A DNA stretch of 64,000 nt from the NCBI GenBank assembly GCA_023416735.1, contig JAEZGX010000038.1, forward strand, positions 62,001 through 126,000. The letters run 5' to 3'. Positions 45,135-54,546 of the stretch are shown piece after piece (position 1 is the first letter of the stretch; each line of letters opens with the position of its first letter). This DNA is from Verrucomicrobiota bacterium. Lineage in GTDB: Bacteria; Verrucomicrobiota; Verrucomicrobiia; Opitutales; Opitutaceae. Both the position numbers and the translations under genes were made by a program. Below the pieces are notes generated by a model that ran no database searches, was not told the origin of the DNA, and worked only from the letters and a program-made list of their open reading frames with translations.

Positions 45135-45233
45135 ATCGTGCTCGTGATTCGTAATCGTGCTCGTGATCGAGGTGGCGCCCGGAAATCCAAATGGGGACCC
45201 GATCAAGAGCACGAGCACGATTCACGAGCACGA
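45135..45233. repeat. CGTGCTCGTGAT phrase-like direct and inverted repeats
   Basis: ATCGTGCTCGTGAT occurs at 45135-45148 and 45154-45167, and its near-reverse complement (GAGCACGAGCACGA, TTCACGAGCACGA) at 45208-45233. This inverted structure fills most of the 216-base gap between the aminopeptidase gene and the next small gene. Confidence 0.75.
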
Positions 45234-45335
45234 CCAAAACATCGTGATTCCGATCACATCCCTTTCCGCACCCTCGAAACTTTCCCATGGACAACCGGTC
45301 CGCTTCTGAATCTCTTCCCGTTTCCTTTTCCCGCC

Positions 45336-45581
45336 ATGGCTCAGACTCCGCCCACCGAAAAGCTCGTCACACCCGCTAGCCTGATTGTCGACGCGATCCT
45401 CTGCCTCGGCTTCTTCGCCTACATGTTCTATTTGCTGCGCACGCACGTTCCCTCGAACGACGCGTCGATGATCGCTCTCTGGGCAGGTCTCAGCAGCGCC
45501 TGCATGACCGGCGTCTTCTGGCTGGCGGTGCAAATGTTTCGCGTCGTCTTCCGCTTCCAGCGGCAATCCCGCCGCCGCTGA
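45336..45581 (+). CDS. small membrane protein of unknown function
   Basis: An 81-residue protein with two hydrophobic segments (LIVDAILCLGFFAYMFYLL and WAGLSSACMTGVFWLAVQMF) and a basic C-terminus (RFQRQSRRR), so both ends are likely cytoplasmic. No family recognised. ATG at 45336 is used; the earlier frame reads through the repeat tract. Followed by a terminator. Confidence 0.65.
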   Translation: MAQTPPTEKLVTPASLIVDAILCLGFFAYMFYLLRTHVPSNDASMIALWAGLSSACMTGVFWLAVQMFRVVFRFQRQSRRR

Positions 45582-45601
45582 AACGGCGCCACTCTCTTTT
45601 T

Positions 45602-45629
45602 GGCGACTCCTCCGGGAGTCGCCTTTTTT
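45602..45629 (+). terminator. intrinsic terminator
   Basis: GGCGACTCC / GGAGTCGCC around TCCG, followed by six T. It lies 20 bases after the small membrane protein gene. Confidence 0.88.
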
Positions 45630-45681
45630 GTCTCTGCCCCGCGCGCCTGAAGCATGGGCGAATCCCTGATCTTCTGAGCGG

Positions 45682-45709
45682 TTGACAGTGCCTAGCGCGC
45701 AGCTATGCC
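45682..45709 (+). promoter_or_regulatory. candidate sigma70-type promoter of ppdK
   Basis: A perfect -35 TTGACA at 45682-45687 and a -10-like TATGCC at 45704-45709, 16 bases apart. It sits after the terminator and 58 bases before the ppdK ATG, which fits the start chosen at 45768. Confidence 0.5.
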
Positions 45710-45767
45710 CTTGCCCTTTGCGCCCCGCGCAGAGCGTTCGTTTTTAACTCCGATCCATACTCCATCC

Positions 45768-48581
45768 ATGGCCGTTAAAACCAAAGCCAAGAAACTCGTC
45801 GCGAAGGTCGTGAAGACCTCCGCGCCCGCGAAGAAATCCGCCGCCAAAGGCCCGAAATACGTCTACACGTGGGGCAATGGCAAAGCCGACGGCGACGGCT
45901 CGATGAAGGCGCTCCTCGGCGGCAAGGGCGCCAACCTCGCCGAGATGACCCGCATCGGTCTCCCCGTTCCTCCGGGCTTCACGATCACGACCGAGGTCTG
46001 CACTTACTACTACGCGAATAAGAGGACCTACCCGGCTTCGCTCCAGGCTCAGATGGAAGCCGGCGTCGCCAACATGGAGAAGATCATGGGCACGAAGTTC
46101 GGCGCCACCTCCGGCATGCCGCTCCTCGTTGCCGTTCGCTCCGGCGCCCGTGACTCGATGCCGGGCATGATGGACACGATCCTCAACCTCGGCCTCAACG
46201 ACCAAACCGTCATCGCGCTCGAAAAGGCCACCAACAATCCGCGCTTCGCCTGGGACTGCTACCGCCGCTTCATCCAGATGTATGGCGACGTCGTTCTCGG
46301 CGTCCAAAAGCGTGAAGGCGAAGATCACGAGCCGTTCGAAACCGTGATCGAAGGCTTCAAACACGAGAAATACCACGGCGACATCGAAGACTCGAAACTC
46401 ACTGCCGAAGACCAAGCCGAGCTGGTCAAGCGTTTCAAAGCCCTCGTCAAGGAGCGCACCGGCCGCGTGTTCCCCAACGATCCGTGGGATCAGCTCCGCG
46501 GCGCCGCCGGCGCCGTGTTCGGTTCCTGGATGAATGACCGCGCGATCGTCTATCGCCGCAAATACAACATCCCCTCCGAGTGGGGCACCGCCGTTAACGT
46601 GCAGGCCATGGTGTTCGGCAACACCGGCGAAACCTCCGGCTCCGGCGTCGCGTTCACCCGCAATCCCGCCAACGGCGCCAACGAATTCTACGGCGAATTC
46701 CTCATCAACGCCCAAGGCGAAGACGTCGTCGCCGGCGTTCGCACGCCCGAGCCCGTCATCGAGCTCAAGAAGCAGATGCCGAAATCCTACGCCGAACTGC
46801 TCAAGGTTCGCGCGACGCTCGAGAAGCACTTCAAGGATGTGCAGGACGTCGAGTTCACCATCCAGGAAGGCAAGCTGTTCATGCTCCAGACGCGTAACGG
46901 CAAGCGCACCGCCGCCGCCGCGTTGAAGTTCTCCATCGATATGGTGAAGGAGAAGCTCATCGACTGGCAGACCGCGATCCTGCGCAACCCCGCCGACCAG
47001 CTCGAACAACTCCTCGCTCCGATCTTCGATCTCAACGAGGTCAAGAAAGCCAAGGTCATCGCCACCGGCCTCCCCGCCGGCCCCGGCGCCGCCACCGGCA
47101 AGATCTACTTCAACGCCGAGCGCGCCGTCATCGCCGCCGAAAAGGGCGAGAAGGTTCTCCTCGTCCGCGTTGAAACTTCCCCGGAAGACCTCCGCGGCAT
47201 GATCGCCGCCGAAGGCATTCTCACCGCTCGCGGTGGCGTCTCCTCGCACGCCGCGCTCGTCGCCCGTCAGATGGGCAAGGTCTGCGTGTGCGGCGCCGCC
47301 GCCGTCCAGATCGATTACGATGCGAAGACCGCCACCATCGAAGGCCAGACCTTCGCCGAAGGCGATTACCTCTCGATCGACGGCACGTCCGGCACCGTTT
47401 ACGCGGGCCAGATCAAGACCGCTCCGTCGGAAATCATCTCCGGCCTCCTCCACGGCGACAAAACCGCGCAGGCCACCGAGAAGTTCAAGAGCTTCAACCA
47501 GCTCATGAAGTGGTGCTCGCAGGTGACGAAGCTCCAGGTTCGCACCAACGCCGACACCCCCGAGCAAACCGCCAACGCCGTGGCGTTCGGCGCCGTCGGT
47601 ATCGGCCTCACGCGCACCGAGCATATGTTCTTCGAGGGCGACCGCATCGACGCGATGCGCGAAATGATCCTCGCGGACAACCTCGACGCCCGCAAAGCCG
47701 CGCTCGACAAACTCCTCCCGTTCCAGCGCGCCGACTTCCTCGGCATCTTCAAAGCGCTGAAGGGCTTCCCCGCCACGATCCGCTTCCTCGATCCGCCGTT
47801 GCACGAGTTCCTTCCCCACTCGAAGGAACAGCAGATGGACCTCTCGCGTAAGCTCGGCATCGCGGTCGAGAAGATCATGCAGCGCGTCCACGAGCTGCAT
47901 GAGTTCAACCCGATGCTCGGTTTCCGCGGCTGCCGCCTCGGTATCCGTTATCCGGAGATCACCGCCATGCAGGCCCGCGCCGTCTTCGAAGCCGCCGCTG
48001 AGGCGCAGAAGGCCGGCATCAAGGCTCGCCCGGAAATCATGATCCCGCTCGTCGGCTTCAAGAAGGAACTCGATCTCCAGGTGGAGCTCGTTCACTCCGT
48101 CGCGAAGCAGGTCCAGGCCGAGCGCAAGGTGAAGCTCGCCTACTCCGTCGGCACGATGATCGAAGTTCCGCGCGGTGCCCTCACCGCCGAGGAAATCGCG
48201 CAGACCGCCGAGTTCTTCAGCTTCGGCACGAACGACCTCACGCAAACCTGCCTCGGCATGTCGCGTGACGACTCCGGCTCCTTCCTCGGTGCTTACCAGG
48301 AAAACGAAATCGTGAAGAAGAACCCGTTCGCCTCGATCGACCAGACCGGCGTCGGCGCCCTGATGGCCCTCGCGGTCGTCGGCGGTCGCAAGACCCGCCC
48401 CGACATCAAGCTCGGCATCTGCGGCGAACACGGTGGCGATCCGGATTCGGTCAAGTTCTGCCACAAGCTCGGCCTCAGCTACGTGAGCTGCTCGCCGTAT
48501 CGCGTCCCGGTCGCGCGCCTCGCCGCCGCCCAGGCCGCCGTGGCCGACCTCAAGGCCGTTCCCGCCAAGAAAAAGAAGTAA
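45768..48581 (+). CDS. ppdK: pyruvate, phosphate dikinase
   Basis: A 937-residue PPDK. The nucleotide-binding domain starts at KALLGGKGANLAEMTRIGLP; the swivelling domain holds the phospho-His494 (GGVSSHAALVARQMG); the C-terminal PEP/pyruvate barrel has GFRGCRLGIRYPEI, SFGTNDLTQTCLG and LGICGEHGGDP with the catalytic Cys. It interconverts pyruvate, ATP and phosphate with PEP, AMP and pyrophosphate. Oddly, about 35 Lys/Ala-rich residues precede the usual start (AVKTKAKKLVAKVVKTSA). ATG at 45768 is favoured by the promoter position. A strong terminator follows. Confidence 0.96.
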   Translation: MAVKTKAKKLVAKVVKTSAPAKKSAAKGPKYVYTWGNGKADGDGSMKALLGGKGANLAEMTRIGLPVPPGFTITTEVCTYYYANKRTYPASLQAQMEAGVANMEKIMGTKFGATSGMPLLVAVRSGARDSMPGMMDTILNLGLNDQTVIALEKATNNPRFAWDCYRRFIQMYGDVVLGVQKREGEDHEPFETVIEGFKHEKYHGDIEDSKLTAEDQAELVKRFKALVKERTGRVFPNDPWDQLRGAAGAVFGSWMNDRAIVYRRKYNIPSEWGTAVNVQAMVFGNTGETSGSGVAFTRNPANGANEFYGEFLINAQGEDVVAGVRTPEPVIELKKQMPKSYAELLKVRATLEKHFKDVQDVEFTIQEGKLFMLQTRNGKRTAAAALKFSIDMVKEKLIDWQTAILRNPADQLEQLLAPIFDLNEVKKAKVIATGLPAGPGAATGKIYFNAERAVIAAEKGEKVLLVRVETSPEDLRGMIAAEGILTARGGVSSHAALVARQMGKVCVCGAAAVQIDYDAKTATIEGQTFAEGDYLSIDGTSGTVYAGQIKTAPSEIISGLLHGDKTAQATEKFKSFNQLMKWCSQVTKLQVRTNADTPEQTANAVAFGAVGIGLTRTEHMFFEGDRIDAMREMILADNLDARKAALDKLLPFQRADFLGIFKALKGFPATIRFLDPPLHEFLPHSKEQQMDLSRKLGIAVEKIMQRVHELHEFNPMLGFRGCRLGIRYPEITAMQARAVFEAAAEAQKAGIKARPEIMIPLVGFKKELDLQVELVHSVAKQVQAERKVKLAYSVGTMIEVPRGALTAEEIAQTAEFFSFGTNDLTQTCLGMSRDDSGSFLGAYQENEIVKKNPFASIDQTGVGALMALAVVGGRKTRPDIKLGICGEHGGDPDSVKFCHKLGLSYVSCSPYRVPVARLAAAQAAVADLKAVPAKKKK

Positions 48582-48617
48582 GCTTACCCAACAGCGGAAG
48601 CTTCCGGTTCTTTCGAA

Positions 48618-48645
48618 CCCCGCGCCCTAAAGGCGCGGGGTTTTT
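48618..48645 (+). terminator. intrinsic terminator of ppdK
   Basis: CCCCGCGCC / GGCGCGGGG around CTAAA with five T after it, between convergent ppdK and the large kinase gene. Confidence 0.9.
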
Positions 48646-48668
48646 CTTTGCGCAGAAACGCCTCCCAT

Positions 48669-51600
48669 CTACCTCGATTCGCCCTTCGGGTTCTCCGGCC
48701 TCGTGCTCGAAAAATGCGCGACGATGCCATCATACACGATTTTAAGCTGACGCTGAAACTCCGCGACATAACCGGGCATCTGATCTTTCCGATTCTCGCG
48801 CCCCGCCTGCTCCACCCGCGCAGCCGCATCGGCCAGTTCTTGCGCTCCGAGATACGCCGCCACCGATTTCACCAGATGGCCGAGTTTGCCCAGCTCCTCT
48901 ATATTCCCTTCGGCCAAGTCGCGCTCGAGCGTCTCCGGCGCAGAGTGGAAATCGCGCACGAAGCCGCGCAAATACATCAGCACAATATCGTAGCTCTCAC
49001 CCAGAAGTGAGAATGCGATGTCCAAATCGACGCCGGGCAAAGCGGCGGGATAATCCGCCGGACGCTCATTAATTTCCGACGTGCGTTCCGCAGCCGCCAC
49101 CAGGCACTCCCGTATGGTTCGATAGAGCAACGCCTCGTCGACCGGTTTGGTCAGATGCGCATTCACGCCTGCGATTAAGCTGGCATTCCGATCAGTGCTC
49201 TGTGCTTGGGCCGTGAGGGCAATCACCGGCAGGTTCGCCCAACCGGGCCGGCCGCGGATTGCCAGGGTGGTTTCAACGCCATCCATCTCCGGCATTTGAA
49301 GGTCCATCAGGACCAAATCGAAAAGACCGCCTTCCAGTCGCTCCAGCGCTTCACGTCCATTCGAAGCAAAGGTCACTTCCATGCCGACCGCGGCGAGAAG
49401 ATCGCCCGTCAGATCGCGGTTCAGTCCGTGATCATCCACGACGAGCGCGCGCCTCCCGGCGAGCATCTCCCGCCCAGGAATCGCCGGCCGCAGCCGCAGC
49501 AGTTCCTCTTGCAGCACGTCCATGTCGATCGGCTTCGCGATGTGGCCGTCCATGCCCGCTTCGCGCGTGGCGCGTCGCGCTTCGGCATCCACGTGCCCGG
49601 TCAACGCGACGATCGGAAGATGCTTGAACCGCCTTTCCTCGCGAACGATCCGCGCGGTTTCGAGGCCGTTCAAACCACTCATTTCGATGTCCAAAAGAAC
49701 ATAGTCGAAATCGGCGTTTTCGCGCAGGCGCTCCAACACCGCCGAACCGTCCTCGACCGCTTCGGCACTCAAACCGAGTTTCCGAAGAAACCCGACGAGA
49801 ACCTCCCGATTGAGAGCACCATCGTCCGCCACCAATGCCCGGAGTCCATGCAGTCGGCTCGTGTCTTGTATTTTTCTTTTCTCCCATGGCCCTCGCGAGC
49901 CGTGTGCCTGCCCCAACGCTTCGCCGAGCGTGGCCACCAAAACGGATTCGATGGCCGGTTTCATCAGGACAGCTTCCAGACGAAGTTCCTCGGCCTCGTG
50001 CAGGACTTCTTCCTGCGCCTCGGCGGTTACCACCAACACGACGGGCGTGTGCCTGAATCGGGCGTCCGCCTTGATTTCTCTCGCGCATGCCAAGCCGTCC
50101 ATCCCCGGCATGCCCCAATCCATCAGCACCAATTCGAACGGCGCGGCGGACTCACCGGCTTCCGCCAACATCTGCAAACTTTCTCGCGCCGATCCTGCCG
50201 TCGTAACCTGAGCGCCGAAGCGCCGCGCGGAATCCGAGAAGACGCGTCGGGCACTCGCATTGTCGTCAACGATCAGCACACGCCGCCCTGCGAGACTGTT
50301 CTTTCCTTCGGTCAACGCGACCGAGGCACGCAGAGGCACGTCCACACACACATTGAACGAAAACGTGCTGCCCCGCCCCGGCTCGCTTTCCACGTGAATG
50401 CCGCCGCCCATCATCTCCACCAGGCTCTTGCATATCACCAATCCAAGCCCCGTGCCGCCAAACTTTCGCGAGGTATCCACGTCCGCCTGCGCAAAAGGGC
50501 GGAAGAGTTTCTTGATCTGCTCGCTGCTCAATCCGATGCCGGTATCCCTCACCGAGAAGCTCAGCACGACACTCCCGGCCTTCGCCGAAGGTTCGCTCCG
50601 GACCGAGACGACCACCTCTCCTTTGGCGGTAAACTTCACCGCATTATTGACGAGATTGATGAGCACCTGTCCCAAGCGGAGCGAATCCCCGATCACTTGT
50701 GGGGGCACATCCGGCGCCACGCTAAAAACGAGTTCGACGCCTTTCTCCCCCGCGCGAAGCGCCGTTACCGCCGAGACAGATTCCAAGAGCGACTCGATCG
50801 AAAACTCCGCCGACTCGAGCGTCATCCCGCCCGCTTCTATCTTCGAGAAATCGAGGATATCGTTGATAATCGCGATCAACGCCTTGGCGGAAAGATCCAC
50901 CTTGCGCAGATAATTTTCCTGCTGCGACGAAAGGGATGTCTGCAGCGCCAGCCGCACCATGCCGAGCACGCTGTTCATCGGTGTGCGAATCTCGTGGCTC
51001 ATCACCGCGAGAAACTCCGCCTTGGCCCGCTCCGACGCCTGCGCCCGCTGCGCCTGTCGTTCCGCTTCAGTCAGCGCGATCTGGAGCTGCGAATTCGCCG
51101 CCGCCAGCAATTTAGCCTGCTGTTTGATCTTATCCTGCGCCAACCGCTCGGCCGTGATGTCCGCGGAAAAACAAATCACGCCGATAACGCGTCCGTGCGT
51201 ATCGCGTCGCGGAATCTTGCTGGTGCGAACCCATTTCAGCTCCCCTCCCGGCAGGACAATTTTTTCGACATGGTTCAGCAGAGGAATCCCCGACTCCATG
51301 ACTTCAACCGTTTCGCGCCACAGCTGCTCGCCGATCTCCGGCGGCAGATAACTATGTAGCTTCTCCCCGCAAAGCTCCGCGTTCGCCGGCATCTTCAACG
51401 ACGAAAGCAGCGCAGGGTTGGCGACCTGCACGCGATCCTCGCGATCCGTGATGAAGACCACTTCCGGCAAATGATCGATCAAGGTGCGGAGAAGGTGACG
51501 TTCCCCGCGCAGCTTTTCCTCCGCCTCTCGCGCCGGAGTGATATCCCAATTCGTGCCGATCACGCGCAGCAGCGAACCGTCCGGATTCCGAAAGATCTGC

Positions 51601-53438
51601 GCCTGCGCGCGCAAAAAACGGGTCTGCCCCGTCGGGTGCACAATGCGGAGTTCCGCGTTGAAAACGAGATCCTTGGCCAGCGCGTTCCTCCAACTGGTCA
51701 AAACATTCTCCCGGTCGTCGGGATGAATCCAATGGCTCCACTCATCGAGCCCGCCGCCAAACTCTCCCGGCTTCAATCCATACAGCGCATGCATGCGCTC
51801 ATCCCAGATGAATCTCTGCGTCGCTGCGTTCATCTCCCAAATGCCGACGCCGCCGGCTTCCACCGCCAGTTGGATCCTTTCGCTCAAAGCCCGGATGCGG
51901 TTTTCCGTGTTCTTCCTTTCGGTGATGTCGGCCAGCGTCCCGCGCACTTGCACGATGCGACCGGACGCATCCCTCACGGGTTCACCCTTGGCATTGACGA
52001 AGCACCTCTCTCCATCCGCCCGAATGCCTTCCAGATCGACACTGTAACATGTCCCCGCCGTCACGCACTCTTCCGCCACCTGCACAAACGTCTCGAAACT
52101 CTCCGGCGCGAAAATCTTCGCGAGTTCGGCCAGTCGCGGCGCGACCTGGCTCGGGTCCAGCCCGAATATTTCGTAAAGCATCTCCGACCACACCGCGGTA
52201 TCTTTTTCGATATCCCAGGTCCAGTGTCCCACCCGGGCTAACTTCTCCGCCTGCCGCAACGCTTCGTAGCTCTCCCTCAACTTCTGCTCCGCCAGCCGGT
52301 GGTCGGTGATGTCCACCACGAAGCCGACGGCACGCGTCGGAGTTCCACGATCATCCTGAATCAAACAGGCGGTCGAGCGCACCCAACGGATCTCTCCATA
52401 CGGTCGAACGATCCTGAACTCGATCGCATAATCGCGCCCCGCCACCATCAGCTCTTCCGCCGTGCGGTTGATTTCAGTGGCACGGTCGACGTCGTCCGGA
52501 TGGATCAGCGGACGAAACTCTGCCACCGAACAAACCGGGTTCTGCAGATCCCGTCCCATGATCCGATACCAGGTTTCATCACACTGCAGTTTATCGTGCC
52601 GGATATCGTAATCCCACACTCCGAACCCGCCGACATGCGCTGCGATCGATAGTCGCTCTCGGCTCTCCTTCAGAGATTCGAGTGCGTGCCGTTCCGCCGT
52701 GACCTCGCGCGAAACACACAAAATCGCAGTCGGATGCCCACCCTCGTGCGCCACGGGCGTCAGCATGTTGTCCCAATACTGGACGCTCTGCCCCGGCACT
52801 TCGCTGCAACCGGGAAACCGGGCAAACTTCCCTTCGCGAGCCCGAGCGAGCGCAGCCTCCCCTTTTTTCCTCACCTCCTCGGGGAGCAACGGCAGCCAGG
52901 GCATGCCAAAGGAGGAATCTTCCGGCACTCCCAGCGCACGGCAACCGGCCTTGTTCATGTGCACCAAGGTGCCGTCGCGCGCGATCAGTTTGATGCAGTC
53001 GACGCTGACGTTGAGCATCTCGGCCTGCATCGCTGTCCGACTCTCCAAATCGAGCGTCCGGCGCTTGAGTTCATCAACATCCGTGCCCACGCACAACCAG
53101 CGGCGCCTTCCCGAGGAATCCTTTTCCAACGGTTGCAGCTTGAACACAAACCAGCGGCCGCCACCACGCTTCACCTTCAACTGGCACTCGAAATCCGTTC
53201 GCGCCCCTGTTCTGGCCGCCGATTGCAATCGGGTCCGAGCCACGCCGCCCGCGTGCGTCCCCATCAACTGCTCCAGCGTTCTTCGCCCATCCTTCGTTTC
53301 CGCGAAACCAGCGTAGTTGCGCCAGCCATCGTTCAGATGGACGACCACGCCTTCATCATTAACGAGACAAGCCGGCTCCTGCAGGAGATCCAGCAAGGCC
53401 GAAGCACGAGAGTCGGTGGTGGTCGTATCAGGGAGCAT
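48669..53438 (-). CDS. giant hybrid sensor kinase (six PAS, HisKA, HATPase, three REC, Hpt)
   Basis: A 1589-residue protein with no signal peptide or membrane segment. About six PAS/PAC units occupy residues 10-785 (boundaries approximate; repeated DITERK, DITDHR, DITAER endings). HisKA follows with His815 (VMSHEIRTPMN), an ATPase domain (about 915-1035; INLVNNAVKF, GTGLGLVICK), receivers with Asp1107 (LMDWGMPGMDG), Asp1250 (LLDIEMSGLNG) and Asp1379 (LMDLQMPEMDG), and a C-terminal Hpt with His1521 (GHLVKSVAAYLGA), where the usual KGSA is KSVA. It should sense soluble signals, perhaps redox or small ligands, and run an internal phosphorelay. No DNA-binding output; partner regulator unknown. 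ATG at 53438. Confidence 0.93.
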   Translation of the reverse strand: MLPDTTTTDSRASALLDLLQEPACLVNDEGVVVHLNDGWRNYAGFAETKDGRRTLEQLMGTHAGGVARTRLQSAARTGARTDFECQLKVKRGGGRWFVFKLQPLEKDSSGRRRWLCVGTDVDELKRRTLDLESRTAMQAEMLNVSVDCIKLIARDGTLVHMNKAGCRALGVPEDSSFGMPWLPLLPEEVRKKGEAALARAREGKFARFPGCSEVPGQSVQYWDNMLTPVAHEGGHPTAILCVSREVTAERHALESLKESRERLSIAAHVGGFGVWDYDIRHDKLQCDETWYRIMGRDLQNPVCSVAEFRPLIHPDDVDRATEINRTAEELMVAGRDYAIEFRIVRPYGEIRWVRSTACLIQDDRGTPTRAVGFVVDITDHRLAEQKLRESYEALRQAEKLARVGHWTWDIEKDTAVWSEMLYEIFGLDPSQVAPRLAELAKIFAPESFETFVQVAEECVTAGTCYSVDLEGIRADGERCFVNAKGEPVRDASGRIVQVRGTLADITERKNTENRIRALSERIQLAVEAGGVGIWEMNAATQRFIWDERMHALYGLKPGEFGGGLDEWSHWIHPDDRENVLTSWRNALAKDLVFNAELRIVHPTGQTRFLRAQAQIFRNPDGSLLRVIGTNWDITPAREAEEKLRGERHLLRTLIDHLPEVVFITDREDRVQVANPALLSSLKMPANAELCGEKLHSYLPPEIGEQLWRETVEVMESGIPLLNHVEKIVLPGGELKWVRTSKIPRRDTHGRVIGVICFSADITAERLAQDKIKQQAKLLAAANSQLQIALTEAERQAQRAQASERAKAEFLAVMSHEIRTPMNSVLGMVRLALQTSLSSQQENYLRKVDLSAKALIAIINDILDFSKIEAGGMTLESAEFSIESLLESVSAVTALRAGEKGVELVFSVAPDVPPQVIGDSLRLGQVLINLVNNAVKFTAKGEVVVSVRSEPSAKAGSVVLSFSVRDTGIGLSSEQIKKLFRPFAQADVDTSRKFGGTGLGLVICKSLVEMMGGGIHVESEPGRGSTFSFNVCVDVPLRASVALTEGKNSLAGRRVLIVDDNASARRVFSDSARRFGAQVTTAGSARESLQMLAEAGESAAPFELVLMDWGMPGMDGLACAREIKADARFRHTPVVLVVTAEAQEEVLHEAEELRLEAVLMKPAIESVLVATLGEALGQAHGSRGPWEKRKIQDTSRLHGLRALVADDGALNREVLVGFLRKLGLSAEAVEDGSAVLERLRENADFDYVLLDIEMSGLNGLETARIVREERRFKHLPIVALTGHVDAEARRATREAGMDGHIAKPIDMDVLQEELLRLRPAIPGREMLAGRRALVVDDHGLNRDLTGDLLAAVGMEVTFASNGREALERLEGGLFDLVLMDLQMPEMDGVETTLAIRGRPGWANLPVIALTAQAQSTDRNASLIAGVNAHLTKPVDEALLYRTIRECLVAAAERTSEINERPADYPAALPGVDLDIAFSLLGESYDIVLMYLRGFVRDFHSAPETLERDLAEGNIEELGKLGHLVKSVAAYLGAQELADAAARVEQAGRENRKDQMPGYVAEFQRQLKIVYDGIVAHFSSTRPENPKGESR

Positions 53439-53640
53439 GCGACATCCTCACGAGCGGTAAGGCTGGCACTCACCTCGATCGACGGATCTCAACCAACCAC
53501 GGAGCAGAATGCAAGATGAGGAACCGACGAATCAACGCCCGGCGCCCTCCAACGGAACAGGCAGCCCGCCCCGCCTGCCCCGCTCATTTCACGTGTCGTT
53601 TTCATGTGCATTCACAGCGAATCGCCGTTCTCTTCCCTTC

Positions 53641-54546
53641 ATGAACTTCCGTCTTCTCCTCGCGGTGCTCGCGCTCTCCCTCCCGGTCGCCACGCGCGCC
53701 GCGGACGAATCCCCGACCGCCGCTCTCCAATCGCTCGTCGCCCAAATCAAAACCAAACTCCAATCCGGCGCCGAAACCCCCGAACAACTCGCTCCCGAAC
53801 TCGCCGGCTTCGACGCGCTGCTCGAGAAACACAAATCCGAGAAAACCGACGCGGTCGCCGAAATCCTCATCATGAAGGCCATGCTTTATCTTCAGGTTTT
53901 CGAAGACGAAGCCACCGCCCGCACGCTCCTCGCCCAGCTCAAATCCGACTTTCCCGACACCAAACCCGCCGCCTACGTCGATCAGCTCCTCGCGCAGCTC
54001 GACCAAGCCGCGCGCGTCAAAGCCGCGCAAGCCGCTCTCCTTGGCAACCCCGCGCCCGAACTCGACTTCACCTGGGCCACGCGCGACGGCTTGAAATCCC
54101 TCGCCGATCTCAAAGGCAAAGTCGTCGTCCTCGATTTCTGGGCCACGTGGTGCGGCCCGTGCATCGCCTCGTTTCCGCAGATGCGCGCCCTCACCGAGCA
54201 CTATAAAAACTCCCCCGTCGAAATCGTCGGCGTCACCAGCCTCCAAGGCCGCGTTCACAATCTCGAAGCCCAACCGATCGACACCCGGGGTGACGCCGCC
54301 CGCGAGCACGCGCTCATGAACGATTTCATCAAAGCGAAGAACGTCACGTGGACGGTCGCCTTCAGCGAACAAGAAGTCTTCAACCCCGACTACGGCGTCA
54401 CCGGGATTCCGCACATGGCAATCCTCGCGCCCGACGGCACCGTCCGCCACACCGGCTTGCACCCCGCCATGCCCGACGACGAGAAACACGCGCTCATCGA
54501 CGCACTCCTGAAAGAGTTCAATCTCCCGATTCCGCCGGCGTCCTGA
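53641..54546 (+). CDS. exported TlpA-like thioredoxin-fold protein
   Basis: A 301-residue protein. A signal peptide (LLLAVLALSLPVATRAAD) is followed by about 110 helical residues (possible TPR-like region) and a TlpA/ResA-type thioredoxin domain with FWATWCGPCIASFPQMRAL and the cis-Pro loop VTGIPHMAIL. It probably reduces disulfides in the periplasm. ATG at 53641 gives the signal peptide; the frame is open upstream to 53509. Its 3' end overlaps the convergent FG-GAP gene by 29 bases. Confidence 0.9.
   Translation: MNFRLLLAVLALSLPVATRAADESPTAALQSLVAQIKTKLQSGAETPEQLAPELAGFDALLEKHKSEKTDAVAEILIMKAMLYLQVFEDEATARTLLAQLKSDFPDTKPAAYVDQLLAQLDQAARVKAAQAALLGNPAPELDFTWATRDGLKSLADLKGKVVVLDFWATWCGPCIASFPQMRALTEHYKNSPVEIVGVTSLQGRVHNLEAQPIDTRGDAAREHALMNDFIKAKNVTWTVAFSEQEVFNPDYGVTGIPHMAILAPDGTVRHTGLHPAMPDDEKHALIDALLKEFNLPIPPAS

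Noticed and set aside
45744..48464. 906-codon open frame on the minus strand opposite ppdK
   Set aside because: The plus strand encodes a complete PPDK with all motifs; the minus-strand product has no recognisable domain.
49206..51359. 717-codon open frame on the plus strand within the giant kinase gene
   Set aside because: Arg/His-rich translation with no domain; the minus strand encodes receivers and kinase domains throughout.
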